Origin: Acanthaster planci
Lineage: Eukaryota > Echinodermata > Asteroidea > Valvatida > Acanthasteridae
DNA length: 49,810 nt
NCBI RefSeq assembly: GCF_001949145.1
Contig: NW_019091481.1
Location: forward strand, 83,670-133,479
Direction: 5' to 3'
The notes under the pieces were generated by a model. That model was not told where the DNA came from and did no database searches. It was given only the letters and a program-made list of their open reading frames with translations. Both the position numbers and the translations under genes were made by a program. Shown piece by piece: positions 21,101-33,014 of this stretch (positions within the stretch are counted from its first letter, which is position 1; every line of letters begins with the position of its first letter).

Positions 21101-22971
21101 AGTATTGTTTCTCGTTGTACCTTCAAGATGAACTCTGGTAAGATAGAGGGAAACCTCGTTACTCTTCATTTTTGTACATATTAGGTACTGTTAATCAGCA
21201 AAGTGTTCGATATTCGTGTCCATCGTATTCTTACACTTTCCTGTAAGACTAGTTCTTAAGTGTGTAAAAATTCAAGATCCTGAATTCATTGAAATCACAA
21301 TACTCGTCTTTATTGTAATGTAAAATGAGAAAAAAAAACAGTAAAGCATCTTACGAATTTCCTGCCTACCGATTTTAAAGCAATAACACTTGCGCTTGCT
21401 TCACATGAAAGAATGACACAGTCGAATCGGAGCCCAGTAATTCGGAAGCAGTACAACAGTTATACATGCGAACACCAATAGTCATTATGCACGACTTCTC
21501 CATCCTCTATGACTAAAAATGCTGTGTCTTTTTTTTTCTTTCTTTTTCTGATTTCAGGGGTGAGATTTTAGTAAAACAGAATATCCACAAAATGATCACC
21601 AGAGGTTTTAAGAGCCCAACAGCAGTGTGGGTCTATGGTATACATTTGGGTTTGCCTGTGTTTGCCACCCCTAAATATAACTTCCTTGTGTTGTACGTCA
21701 CTTTTTATCTGCAAAAAAATTGAAAGTAAACTGAGGACTTCCAAGGTGTCAATTAAAAGAGCTCGTTTCAAAAATCCTGAGATCAGGAAAATCCTGATGA
21801 AAAACCATAAAATCCTGACAAATCTCACCCTTGTGTTTTTCTTTCTCTGGGTGAGAAAAGTTCATGTGTATCACAAAAGAAAGGGGGGAAACGTAAATAA
21901 AAGTAACTATAGTGTTTACTTACCAAATAATTTAAAAACTGACTGTCTCGAACAAACTCCTTTTCATCCAAATGCCAATGTGTGCTTTTATGTCTTGCTC
22001 TTTGTAGTATATTATTATATAACGCTTCTCCGTAAGAGCTGTTAGGTTTACTTCTTGAAAACCTTTCAATGCGTGAAAGCGTTCTATTTTCATTCAAGGC
22101 AGATTCTTCATTACTTCTAGATGAAAAGTCTAAAGCACTGTGTAGAAATCTCTGCAAAATGTTGGTTCTCTGAGTATTCACGCTGAAAGAAAAAACGACA
22201 GGTAATTTATATAATTCACTGGCATCGTAAAGCAGTGAATAACTATGTTTTTGGCTGGTCTCAAATGTTTGGGGTCAGCGTCCATTCCCTTGAGCCGGTC
22301 TTAAAGGAACGTCAAATACCGGTAAAACACGTATCTATTCCCATTCATAAATACCTCTTGAGTCAGACTACAACATGTTTGAACATCACAAATTTCAAGC
22401 GATTTTTTTACCATTTTCTCAAACATTCCTCTAGCCGTGTTACGCTATGTTCGTCTCGCGAGCAGTCGCACTGTGGAGACTGACGCGCGCAAGGCGCGTC
22501 CTGTGTGAGGTGGCGCACAACCAGTGGGTGTTTTATGTATCAATTGTTTGAGACCGGCCAAGTAACGGGCCCTCCAACAATAAGAATGGCTTAACTGTCT
22601 TTGGTATTAATTAACCCTAACCCCATAGGGTTTCTTGAAATCAGAGTACATGTATTTGGGACTGTTGGGGCTACTTAAAGTTACAGCAGCTAACAATACG
22701 CATTCCACAACCATATTGAGACAGTCAGAATTTGAAACATCTCCTTTGGCATTTTCCATAGCAACTTATTGTACTAATAAATTCATGATATACATCTATC
22801 GCACAGTATGTTTAAAATATAGCAACATTTTTGAAAAAGAAAACTTACCTTTTATTTGGTTGTTCATGGTATAGTGCTGGCACAGTTAAAGAAGACGAAT
22901 GAACTACGTAGATACGTACTGCCAGGGAGCATACAGTTACCACAAACAAACCCAAGATGCCCTTTCCGACC
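12142..22971 (-). CDS. ST6GalNAc-like sialyltransferase (GT29), nine coding exons found
   Basis: Role: a Golgi type II enzyme that transfers sialic acid from CMP-sialic acid, probably in alpha-2,6 linkage to GalNAc of O-glycans. Exons in transcript order: 22849-22971 (signal-anchor GILGLFVVTVCSLAV), 21924-22182 (Ser/Asn-rich stem), 20124-20292, 19143-19326, 16307-16445, 15789-15892, 15142-15225, 13727-13817, 12142-12309 (stop). All junctions are GT..AG and all phases agree, giving 439 residues. Motif L starts near residue 219 (CAVIGNGG, IDAHDYVFR; continues GYERDLGTKTSFY). Motif S has RPTTGAIMLL and LHTCDEVNVYGF (367-390). Motif III is EHYYD (399-403). Motif VS has His415 and Glu420. The order and the final ALWRRLHELG match ST6GALNAC1/2. 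The first exon with the start ATG was not found; it should lie to the right of 22971 and leave two bases of a codon. No break is visible. Confidence 0.9.
12795..12818. repeat. Perfect 10-bp palindrome with 4-base loop
   Basis: GGTCAGTATA and TATACTGACC flank the loop CTCC. It lies in the sialyltransferase intron between the last two exons. No other feature is attached. Confidence 0.4.
14507..14728. repeat. Perfect tandem duplication, 2 x 111 bp
   Basis: Bases 14507-14617 are repeated at 14618-14728 with no difference that I can see, in an intron of the sialyltransferase gene. The unit length is a multiple of three, so both strands stay open through the repeat. That open reading is a by-product, not a gene. 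Full identity means a recent duplication or an assembly duplication. Confidence 0.9.
15437..15634. repeat. Long foldback with tRNA-type B box in its centre
   Basis: Left arm 15437-15505 and right arm 15566-15634 are 69-bp reverse complements with two mismatches. The 60-base centre holds a second small palindrome, ACTCGGGTGGG...CCCACCCGAGT, at about 15533-15563. Read on the minus strand, this contains GGTTCGAGTCC, a perfect match to the RNA polymerase III B-box consensus. No A box and no cloverleaf are evident, so this is not a tRNA gene. It is likely a foldback transposon carrying a tRNA-derived piece. Confidence 0.75.
17205..17415. mobile_element. Small inverted-repeat element with GGTGTTATCAGA subterminal repeats
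   Basis: GGTGTTGATATCAACA and GGGTGTTATCAGATG at the left are mirrored by TCTGATAACACCAGGG and a CACCCC end at the right. AACACC or its complement recurs about nine times in between. It lies in a sialyltransferase intron. The form fits a MITE. The family is not identified. Confidence 0.5.
18931..19013. mobile_element. Short hairpin MITE, 19-bp perfect arms
   Basis: AAGTAAACTAGATAGGTTT (18931-18949) is perfectly complementary to 18995-19013. A second inner palindrome (GGATATATCT... / ...GGATATACC) lies in the loop. It sits about 130 bases from the donor site of the sialylmotif L exon, inside the intron. Confidence 0.55.
21555..21833. mobile_element. hAT-like MITE with CAGGGGTGAGATTT ends
   Basis: The left end CAGGGGTGAGATTT (21555) is mirrored by the complement of CAAGGGTGAGATTT at 21820-21833. 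Internal ATCCTGA words repeat near the right end. CAGGG termini are typical of hAT-superfamily elements. No 8-bp target duplication was found. It ends about 90 bases from the donor of the stem exon (21924). Confidence 0.55.
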
Positions 22972-25900
22972 CTTAAAGAGAAAGAGAGATCTGGGCTAGT
23001 AATGCACGTTTACGTTTAATTTAATTGATATTATATGCAAATTCCATGTGAATGTACAAACCCTTTACACTTGAGTCGCTTAAATTTGTCCACTGCCATG
23101 AGATGAACGGTTCCGTGTGAATAGAGTAATGACGTGCACGCCAAGAGCAAGTTCACTTCATGTGTAACACGGCACGGTACAGCAATAATTTATCACATTG
23201 CAAAAGATGGATTCAAATCAATCACGAAATTATAAAAAAGCAAACCCGAGTGCAAAAATCCATTTACATCAAACCGGGAAGAAACGGAAAGAACAAAAAA
23301 TCGCAGTTCGCAAATACATTTGAGGATTTGCTTTGTGTAAACTCTCCCTATTTGCGTATAGAGACATCACTAACATCTACTTTACACACAAAAGGTTGCC
23401 ACTACCGATACCTGCCGCGATATACAACCACATCCAACTCATACATTAAGGAAATACATACAAACACTTGATCACCAAGAATAAATGAAATTTGACTTTT
23501 AATAAACACAATAATTATTTGCTACTTTGAACAAATGGAAAACGATTGTAATAAAGCCCAGAGTTGGTCTTGGTCAGACGACATATGGATGGAATCCCAT
23601 TTACTAAAACAGCAGGTCACCATGGTCTTAAAGTAAATATTGGGCCTTTTGCTGGTATCAAGCAGGGAACGTATTCTTGTCAGCACAGCAACCAATTACG
23701 TTCATTAAATCTCTGTTGCTCTATCCACGCTCGGCTGCAACATAAAGAGCCTCTACATGTCGAATTGTATCTCGAAATCCGTGTGCAAGGGTAAGAGGCA
23801 ATCTGATGAAACAGCATGTTAGCGTTGAGCCCACGGATACTTCACTAGACCTTTGGCCCATTCCATGTAGGAAGTCAATCCTCGAGATCTGGGTAGGGAT
23901 AATACCAGACCACGAAATTTACTTCTGTGTATGACGCCAGTGCGGCATGTTCCCAAAATGCACGCATGGGAAGTAGATGACTGAAATAAGATGTTAATAT
24001 TGGAAACGGAAAAGCTAGCTTTGACCCACATTTATGCACTTCACCACTTCCTTTCCATTTCCATTGGTTTATTGTCTGACATCTTTCTATGTTGCAAGTT
24101 GATTGAAGAAAGTAAATCAAGTTACCATTCAATAAGTATTACTTATGGCATTTTTTCGAATAACCGTTTAAAATAAACACTGCAATACCGACTATACAAT
24201 TTTCAGCGTATGATTGGAGTATTGAATACATATACGTCTCATAAGGGCTACTATGGCAAATAAATACATAAACTGAGCCCATTAGGTTGGAACTGAACGA
24301 TGGATACAAGGGATGGAAGATCGGTACACAAAATGTTGAAGTATATAAGAGAAATTGAGAGAATAAGGTTACACGTACTCAGAGAAAGTCTCCAAGACAA
24401 AAAAAGATGAATTCGATGTTAACGCACGTAAGAAAAGTACTGAGTTTTACAATCAATGAATCAAACAAATTTTAACTTCGCGATGAAGAAGTCAGAGTTG
24501 TTTGAAGTACACTGACTAAGAGTACAAAGATTTTCAATATAAGTCGTAAGTGAAGTTTAAGGCTTTCTCCTGTGGCTTGAATAAAAGCCCCATCTGCCTG
24601 AATACTTGCACAGTTGACAGATCTAGTTGGACAGGGATCGCTAAAGGAAACCCAGACACAGCTTGTAGCACCGTAAGCATGAATTATTAGTGAGACGCAC
24701 GCGAAATGTCAGCAGGCAAACCCCATCACAGGCGAGGAATCTATCGCGATCACGATGGTTCCGAAGAATGCACGAGTGCACAAACGCACTGTCACACGTT
24801 TGAGCGCGGCAGGTTTGACAAAAGCACAACCCATTTATTTTAGGCTGGTTTACGGAACAAAGTTTCTCTCCACGGTCAGCTCATTTTGAACCAACACATC
24901 GTCTCAACACATCCACTTGGCATTCAAATGATGTGTCTCTTAAAAAATTGCATTCACACGTTGGGTGTGTCTGGTTCAGCGGGAGTCTTCGTCAATATAG
25001 CAGGATAACTCGATGAGGCACACCGTGTTAAGAACCTTAATGATTGTTTCAAATATTTTGACAGCCATGTCGCATTAAACGCATAAAGACTATTATTTTC
25101 CTTGTAACCGACACTTAGATCAAGTGGAAACAGATTTTTGCAAATAAAAGTTTAGCCATTAACAGAAGAAGACACGTCATAAAACTACACACAGTTACAC
25201 AGTTATGTATTTTATACATAGCCTGAAACCTGGAAATAAACCTGCAGATGGTATCACTTTCCCAATACTGTACACTTGCTCCGGCTGGAAAACAAGTACA
25301 CAATGCAGATTATAAGCAAGCAGATGACATGCTCATGGTATGCGTCGGGTATACATTGTATCTTTGATCGATCTGTTTTAATATACATGTAGTTACCTAA
25401 AAATTAGGTTGACCAATTATTCGCTCCTGAAATCATGTACCTTCTACAGCGATGCCTAATGGGGCATCCGAATTGCAGTTCAATACTTTGCGGAATAATA
25501 TGCTAATATGAGATAATTTTTCAAGCCAGGACACTTTCCTGCGTAAATATTTTGTTCCACGCGAGGGTTTTCATGTGTGGGGATATAATTTGGGTTTGGG
25601 TCGGCTTGTAAAACTTAAAGATATCACAACTGGAATTTGTTCATTACTATTCGAAATGACTAATGCTTTGAAGGCTACCACTGTAGTGTAAAGTCTACTA
25701 GAAAAGCCACACACATATTAATAACACATTTAACGTAAATTCGGGACACAAAATTCAGTGCATGTATATTTGCTTTCACTACAACTTGCTTGAAGGCACA
25801 CAGGCAAACAAGTGCAACATTGGGTGAGCATGCATGGATTCACACATGCAGCTTCAATGTTATAAAACGTGCAAGAAATAAATGTCACAAAAACAAACAG

Positions 25901-28900
25901 TGGTGACAAAGACCATCACCAGCTCTGGAAAATCAATATAAAATGCATTTACCATCCGTGCTTATCGTATGTTTACACAGTGGTACCGGTGCAATGCAAA
26001 TTTGCTTGTAACTTGCTTGTGACACAAGTCGAACGAAAGCAACGGGGCTATTTGACCTATGTTAAATTCAACAAGTAGATTCTTCGTTTATAAAAGGGCT
26101 TGTAGCTGCTGGATTATAAAAGGGATTGTAGCTGCAGGATAACAATCGCAAGAGTGACGTTATAATGGTGAACATACCATGATTATAGCATTGATGAGGA
26201 ATTCAGAACCTTTCATTGATTACTTGGAATGAATTTGCGGCTGTAATCTCCCCCCCCCAAAAAAAAACCTACAACTGTATACAAGTTTAAAAGACTCCCC
26301 TTGGAGTTTGGACAATTTCCTTGGTTACTGTATTCCATTTTACTCGGCGTAAAAAAATGTTTTTTCCCAAATCCGGTCTATATGGCTGCTCGTACAGATT
26401 CTTATACCACGTCCTTGTAGTTTTGTGTATGCAGAATGAAAATTTTTTTCAACTTCAACATGATCAAAAATTTAAAGAGGTTTATCAATTCGAATCAATC
26501 GCATAGCCGACTATATACATGTAATCGAGGGTGAGTAGGCCCAGTACAAACAGCCTGTTCCTCCAAGACCTGAATGAATTTAGTAGCTCTGTAAGTTGTA
26601 TGGATTCAGTGATACTCACATTTGTATTCAGAGATAGAGACAGAACTAAACTGAACTTGAGATGAGGTCTTTCCGTGGCATTATAAACATGTCGAAATCC
26701 ACACATGCAAAAGACCACTTGACCACGGAATTTCATTAACAAATATAAAAAACTCATTTATTTCTGTACTGAAACATGTTTAAAATCACATAAAACGCCA
26801 CTTCTCCATCCTCCATTTGACAAAATATCTTACGTTTATCAACTATGATCCACATGACACCTCATTTCTTGGGATTAAATTTAAAGTTGGACTCTTGGTA
26901 ATTAATCAAGTGCTGGCTGGCAATTCTGCGAAATAGAAGAACGGTTTTCTCTTGTCACAATGTGTCACCCATAAATATTACGGAAGACCATCCGAGATAT
27001 TAATATTTATTTGTTTTTCAAAGAGGAATGTTGAAACCTTCGTGAAAATAAGAAAAGATGGCACACGTGTACACTATTGAGGTACAACAGTAGTTTATGA
27101 ATAAAATACAACTCAAAACAACACCGGTCCTAGCACATTTCCCTAATGAAAAATTCTTATAGTTAGAGCATTGAGAAGCAGATCCACATTGCCAGCTCAA
27201 TTTTTGGTACGACCTATCATAGGAAAGCTTCGATACGGTCCAAACAAATTGGACTATGATAAACCTGAAGAGGACTCATGAGGTTACCATGAGGGCAGAG
27301 TCAGTACAAGTTTCTTAATATAATTTGATGTACTGTACATGTAGTGCAAGAGGAAAATTAACATCGTGTGGACGTTACATGTACATGACTATAGGACGTT
27401 GTTCTCAAACACGTCAGAGAGGATGACAGATATTTCTATCGCTGACGAAAATATTTTGCATTTTATGACAATATCCACAAACGGAAATGCTGGTTGGTGT
27501 CGACCATGCATGGAAGAAGGAAATTTCCCAACGCCAACGGGTTAGTGCTTGCTGCACATGATGTACACGTACATGTACATCTACAGTACATGTACATGCA
27601 TACATGTACATGTACACGTACATACCGCTTACGCGTACCGCGCCCATACATGTACACGTACATGTACGATACGTCATACATAATCATCGGGATCATTTAG
27701 CCACATGCGAAAACACTGACACAAACAATTCTGGCAAGCAAATAATCATTCAGATGATATCACACAAGTATGATAAAATGAAAGTAAATAACATGAACCA
27801 CATAAATGTGTACGATTGAAAAAAATGATGTTTCATTTCCTCCGTCACGCATGTACAACTGAACAGTATTATGTGCATTAATTCTGCGTATCGTGAAATT
27901 CTCAATACGGTTGATCGTTCTCAAGATTCCGGTTTGGTTTCGCTGGGAAATTTGCTTGCATCCAATTAGTGGTACATAAATGAAACCTCAGCTCTGTGGA
28001 AAGGTGCACTCATATTTTAATATCGGACGCAATAATACAGTCGTGTGTCTATTGGCTACGCCCAACCAATTTTTTTAAAAGCCAAAATGAATAATTCGAT
28101 TTGTCGCATAGTGAAGTCACCTACCACTATGATCTTTATCACTCAGTCTCTTTGTCAGTATTATTCGGTAGTCAATGACCAATGGAATGGTCGATACGCC
28201 TACACGCTACGAGCATTGAAATTACATAACAGGGATAATTATGCCTTCGTGTCAACTGCTGTACGGTTGCCGTGAGAATCATTAGAAAGTGGCTTGGGTC
28301 TTTGTATGGGCATGATATGAAGTAACTTGAAGACATCAAAACCCTCAAACAGAATAATTTAATGAGGAAATTAATACGAAATAGCCCGACAGCAATTTTT
28401 GCAAATACCGTACACACTGAGGTACGTATTTAAGCCGGCGCCAAGGTTTTTCTTACGGTTGCTGCTCTCGCATTTTTGACATTTGTTTGGCACGTAATCA
28501 GTATCATACCCAAACGCTTGACCATTAATCAGGCTGTGAGTGGCATGTACATGGCTGACAATTTTGGTTGTCCATAATCGTATATAAAGTGACAAGCGTC
28601 ATTATATACACGTACATACGTTCATGTTTCCTTGTTCTCTCCTCTTTCTTGGCCTTGTTCATGGCACGTTAATGAATTAGGATCAAATCCAACCATAGTC
28701 CAACGTGCAAACTTACCGTGTCGTAGGGATTGCCATGGTGAGCAATTATTCCTCCCCACGATGGCAACACAATAATGGCTCTGCCACCGAAGTGAGCAGA
28801 AGCACATAGATGGCTGTTGTTAATAGCTACGTGCAGCGATCAAAAACCCCAGTGCAACCTGCCATCTCTGTTGCTGTATGGTTGCTCTTGCTGGCCGCTT

Positions 28901-31439
28901 CCTTCCGTCTATTGATGTCGCATATGTCGCAGTTGGCCTACTGTGTGCGTGGCATGCACAGTACTTGGATTTTACAACCCAAGCCACAACAATATGTGGG
29001 CCCTCACGTGTGCATGCAGACGTCTTGATATTTCCACTAGTATAAAGAGTTCCACCTCATTCGTGATTCAGACATAATGCATGACTGAGGATATGGCTAA
29101 CCCTCGTCTTTTTGGCCTCCGTCCTTCACTCCGAGATGCCTCGTGGTACACAGTGTACATGTGCATGGCCCGCAAGTACTATTAGCAAGCTTTTGACTTC
29201 ATTGTACAAGTAATAACGCGCGTGTTGGTGTTTTCATTGTTGACATTGTTCCATCGACGCTGTTGTGTCACACAGCTCCCTATTATCGATTATCAATATT
29301 GTGTCATCTGGTTGGTCATTTGTGAACTGTGTACCATCCAGCATACATGCCTAGCCGTAATTAGGCAAAGATGATACTAATAATACACCAAGGACTTTAT
29401 CTCTGTTAAGTCAAGTCCAATTTGGGGTTTCCTAAGCTGTGCTCTCGGCCGAAATCTTTTGTAATACCTTTGTGGTTTGGCTGACTATTGAACATTGTCA
29501 TATGGAGGAAGAATAAGACTGCTTTGTGCATCCTTGCACTAAAAGAAAAACCGTCTTATTTTTGCTTATAAACATTAAGTGTTAAAACGATGTTCAGCCA
29601 TGGCCCAGCGCAATCTTGACTCTTGCGTAGGCTACTGTACTCCTCGAGTTGATTGTCCTTCACTGTCAGGACAACCATTCACGGGATAATCAACTCAGGA
29701 AAAAGTATACAATAAATTTGCGCAAGATTCAAGATAACGCTGAACATCGTAAATTTATGCTGTGTATTCATGACCACCATACGTACAGTGTACTTGTACT
29801 GTACATGTACATATACCCTATTTATTGTGCATGTACGGTGTAGTACGCAGCCTACAGTACATGTACACACACTGCGTGCGTGACCGTTGACCGCATCGTC
29901 TATCGTAGACAGAGTGAAACCTGACCCAATACACCGCAGAAACGCACGTAGTATCGAAGACGGGACCCAGACTAAAATGTTTTCTTATTAGACTAGCCTC
30001 ACGGTCTCCATTAAGTCTGTTTTAAACACACATACATGTACATGTACACGATCTACACGACAGACTTACAAAATGCACTCTAAGCATTGTTAATGTTCAA
30101 ACCGAACAAGTAACCAACCGAATTTCGAACACCTGGGGGGAAAATGGAGTCTCAGGGCACTGGCGACGGAAGCCGAGGGGCCAGTGCCCCCCCCCGCATT
30201 TTTTCAATTGAGGGCCTACCCCCCCCACACACTTTTTGCAAGTCCTATAATTGGGTGGGGTTCAGTGCATCGACCTATTAATGGCTAATGCCTGATGGTC
30301 TAACAACTACCACCCCCTCCCCACTTCACAATTCGTTCCGCCGCCGGAGATCTCAGGTTTCAGTGATGAGATCCAATAAAACAGCCACGGAAAGTCTAAT
30401 CATTGACGGATCAAACGCCAACGGTCTCAAAAGCCAAAGGGTAATGACTCCTCTCAACAACAGACATATCGACCAGAACGACGAGATTTAAAAATATTTT
30501 ATATACTTTCTTTTCCTAAAGCGCTTAATAATGCACCAAATTTAAACGCACCTCTCAGAAAAGTTTTGTTTTGTTTTTTAAAGCTGCATGGAAATAACTC
30601 AAATTTTTCCACCATGAGAAAATTACTGATACTTCCCCTAACAATTCCTGCATCTGGCCTCCTTTGCAGTGCTTTTTGCTTTACACTTGTAAACTAATAC
30701 AAACGAATTAGCACTAGTGCAAAAGACTGGAGACGGAAGCTCTGAAAAAATATTTCAAAGCGAGGTTGATTTCACAGGGGTAAAGAGTCATTTTCAAGTA
30801 GGTTTCTCACAAGACGGTTAAAAACGAAGAAGAAAATAAACAACAAATAGCAAAACGAACAAACCAAATGCATACGTTTTCTTACACATACAGAAAATAT
30901 TCGGTAACTTCTTTTATCGAGAGAATAAAGAAGCATCTGTTTCTACCCCCCCTCCGCTTGCAAAGGAAGAAAAGGAAAATGTTCATTCAAAATATACAGA
31001 GAACTTTCGGTACGCAAACTCTGAACATAAAATAATAATTTATCAATAGCATGAAAACCTAATGCCCCCCCCCGCGACCAAAGTAAGGAACCGTTATTCT
31101 GCATGGCTCTCAAGCTCTCGTGTTATTCATCTGGTCATGCGCATCTTCGGATGACAGTTTTTAACTTTTGTATTCCAAGACAGCCCCTGTACAACTTAGT
31201 GTTTTATGTCTGAAGAATTGGAGTACAGAAAAAAATATAAAAACTGCAGTTTTCCCACATCACCGCCCTCCGTCTTCAAATGTATGGTCATGTATGCGAT
31301 AATACAGCATTTTTTATCTATAAACAACCATGCAGTAAACTTTCAACAATGGAATGTTTCGTTTCGCTCCGAAACGAAAGATGGTCAAAATAGTAGATGA
31401 TTCTTTCGAAGCTGTGTGATGTGAACTGGAGTAACGTTC
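22972..31439. other. Gene-poor stretch with simple repeats
   Basis: I recognised no coding exon between the sialyltransferase anchor exon and the nucleotidyltransferase exon. The missing first exon of the sialyltransferase probably lies here. It holds ACATGT palindromic tracts (27558-27668, 29795-29870, around 30035), C-runs near 26252, 30188, 30222 and 31065, and no tRNA or rRNA. The open frames are short and lack protein-like character. Confidence 0.4.
27558..27668. repeat. Palindromic ACATGT/ACGTAC simple-repeat tract
   Basis: Repeated TACATGTACATG and GTACACGTACAT words make a self-complementary tract of about 110 bp. Similar shorter tracts occur at 29795-29870, 35967, 43085-43185, 47690 and 47915. 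Such ACATGT palindromes are a common feature of marine invertebrate DNA. Confidence 0.7.
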
Positions 31440-32566
31440 TCATTCCTTCTGGAGAAGTCTTCCAAGCTCTTTCTCCCGCTTGGACAGCACCTTTAAGCGG
31501 CTTTCTATTTTTGCCAACGTTTTCTCTGGAATATTGTCGAGAAGATTCAATTTGTCAAGAAAGAAATGAGGTAATTCTCTTTTCGCAACAAACTCGACCA
31601 GTTTTCCTAATATTTCTATAAAGCATTGCTCGAGTTTTCGTTTCTGCCATTGAGTTTGATCAACTTGTTCGTCACACAGATGTAAGAGGGCGTGCTTCAT
31701 CTGGTAGGTTGTGAGCTGGGCAAGTGCTTCATCTTTGCGTCTTAGTGCCTTAAGAATCTTCAAAACCCTTAATCTGCAACCGTCGTCCGCTTTGTTCACT
31801 TTGTACAAAAGTACCCTCTCATTTTCGTATGTCACGGCAGTCCACAGCAAGTCTTGGCAGGAATTACGTAAGGTGAAGTCTTTTGCAACAAACAACTTTC
31901 GGTAACCAGAACTCTTTTTGCCGATTGCTATTCCAGGAATAATTTCAATGGACAGGATGTCATTGTTCTCAGACACTGGCTTATCACTGAAAGCGATTAC
32001 AATACGAACTGGTGAAGTTTTGCCAGCATCAGTACCTGGTTCCACCACTGTTCCAGTATGTTGTCTGACATCACGCCATTTAGCGATAAACTTTCTGAAC
32101 ATCAGGTTAGCTAATACGGGTGACAAACAGTCACGTTCTCCTCGCCAACCTGTCCATCGATCTTCATTAATTTCCTTTATGTTGAACAAACGAGGAAGCT
32201 TTAGTTCATACATTCCGGGTTTATGATCTGCAGGGATAGGCGTAATTGTTCCAACCACTGATAGAGGTAAAATTATGTTTAGATCGCTGTCCTTCCTTAT
32301 ATTTAATTCTTCTGCAATACTTCCAACATATATAGGCTCCAGGCATCTCACTCTTGAATTGTTTCGCTGGATTCGAGCAATCAGGCCAGGTAAGATCTGA
32401 TCTAGTTTCTCCTTCCTTAATGCTGATAAAGTTTCAGGAATTGCAACCTCTCTAGTGTAGAAATCGTCCAAGGCATCACGAATGGTTGTATTTCCCTTCA
32501 GGCCATCTAACTGCTGACTCACAGCAGGTGTCTCGTCCCATCGATGTTGGAGAAAATACTTTATAT
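31440..32566 (-). CDS. cGAS/Mab-21-like nucleotidyltransferase, terminal exon
   Basis: Role: this fold includes cGAS, which makes a cyclic dinucleotide on binding nucleic acid, and cGAS-like receptors of invertebrate immunity. Activity here is inferred. Seen: one exon of about 374 codons to TGA at 31440-31442. It opens after TTTTTCACTCAG, a good acceptor, at 32566; a stop lies in frame just inside the intron and no ATG occurs in the first 110 codons, so an upstream exon must exist. Numbering codons from 32522: YVGSIAEELNIRKDSDLNI carries the G-S...D-h-D nucleotidyltransferase motif (G67, S68, D78, D80), and SIEIIPG (E193) occupies the place of the third catalytic acid, usually Asp. The C-terminal half has the Mab-21 helical domain (RVLKILKAL, QMKHALLHLCDE, LPHFFLDKLNLLD). 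No zinc-ribbon insertion like that of vertebrate cGAS is evident. Intact. Could be cGLR or another Mab-21 paralogue. Confidence 0.85.
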
Positions 32567-32839
32567 CTGAGTGAAAAAGATTTTATTCCATATTAATGAA
32601 AGTTTAAACCACAGTGCGATTAGATCTTTATTTCATTTTATTTCATAGAGTATCCAACAACACAAGCGCCGAGGATGCATGGATAAATTGATTAATTAAA
32701 AAATTCTCAAAACAGCAAATATCAAATTAAATCATAAAGCCACAAACACATAAAGCTAGCTCCCATGGGTATGACTTATTAATCCATAATGGTATTCCAA
32801 TACCATGATGGAAATTCCACAATTATGCTGACTGAAGGC

Positions 32840-33014
32840 CGGTTCATACTTTGAGTGAAAGCTAAGGCGAATTCGGAAAGTCAATGATCCAATAATTATT
32901 CGCGTTGTGAATTCTTAAAAGTTGAACACATTTCAACTCGAGTGAAATTTCGCCGCCAAAATGTGCGTGACGTCAAATTCGCTTCGATTTCGCATTTGTC
33001 TGAAGTATGAACCG
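32840..33014. mobile_element. MITE with CGGTTCATACTT ends
   Basis: CGGTTCATACTT at 32840 is mirrored by AAGTATGAACCG ending at 33014. Inside, GCGAATTC-like words and GACGTCA repeat. It lies about 270 bases upstream (on the minus strand) of the nucleotidyltransferase exon, in its intron. Confidence 0.6.

Noticed and set aside
27414-27700. Open frames with VHVHVH and CTCTC-like repeats
   Set aside because: Translations of the ACATGT palindromic tract, not genes.
27558-30060. CRISPR-like repetition of short palindromes
   Set aside because: Palindromic words are simple repeats without uniform spacers; the genome is animal.
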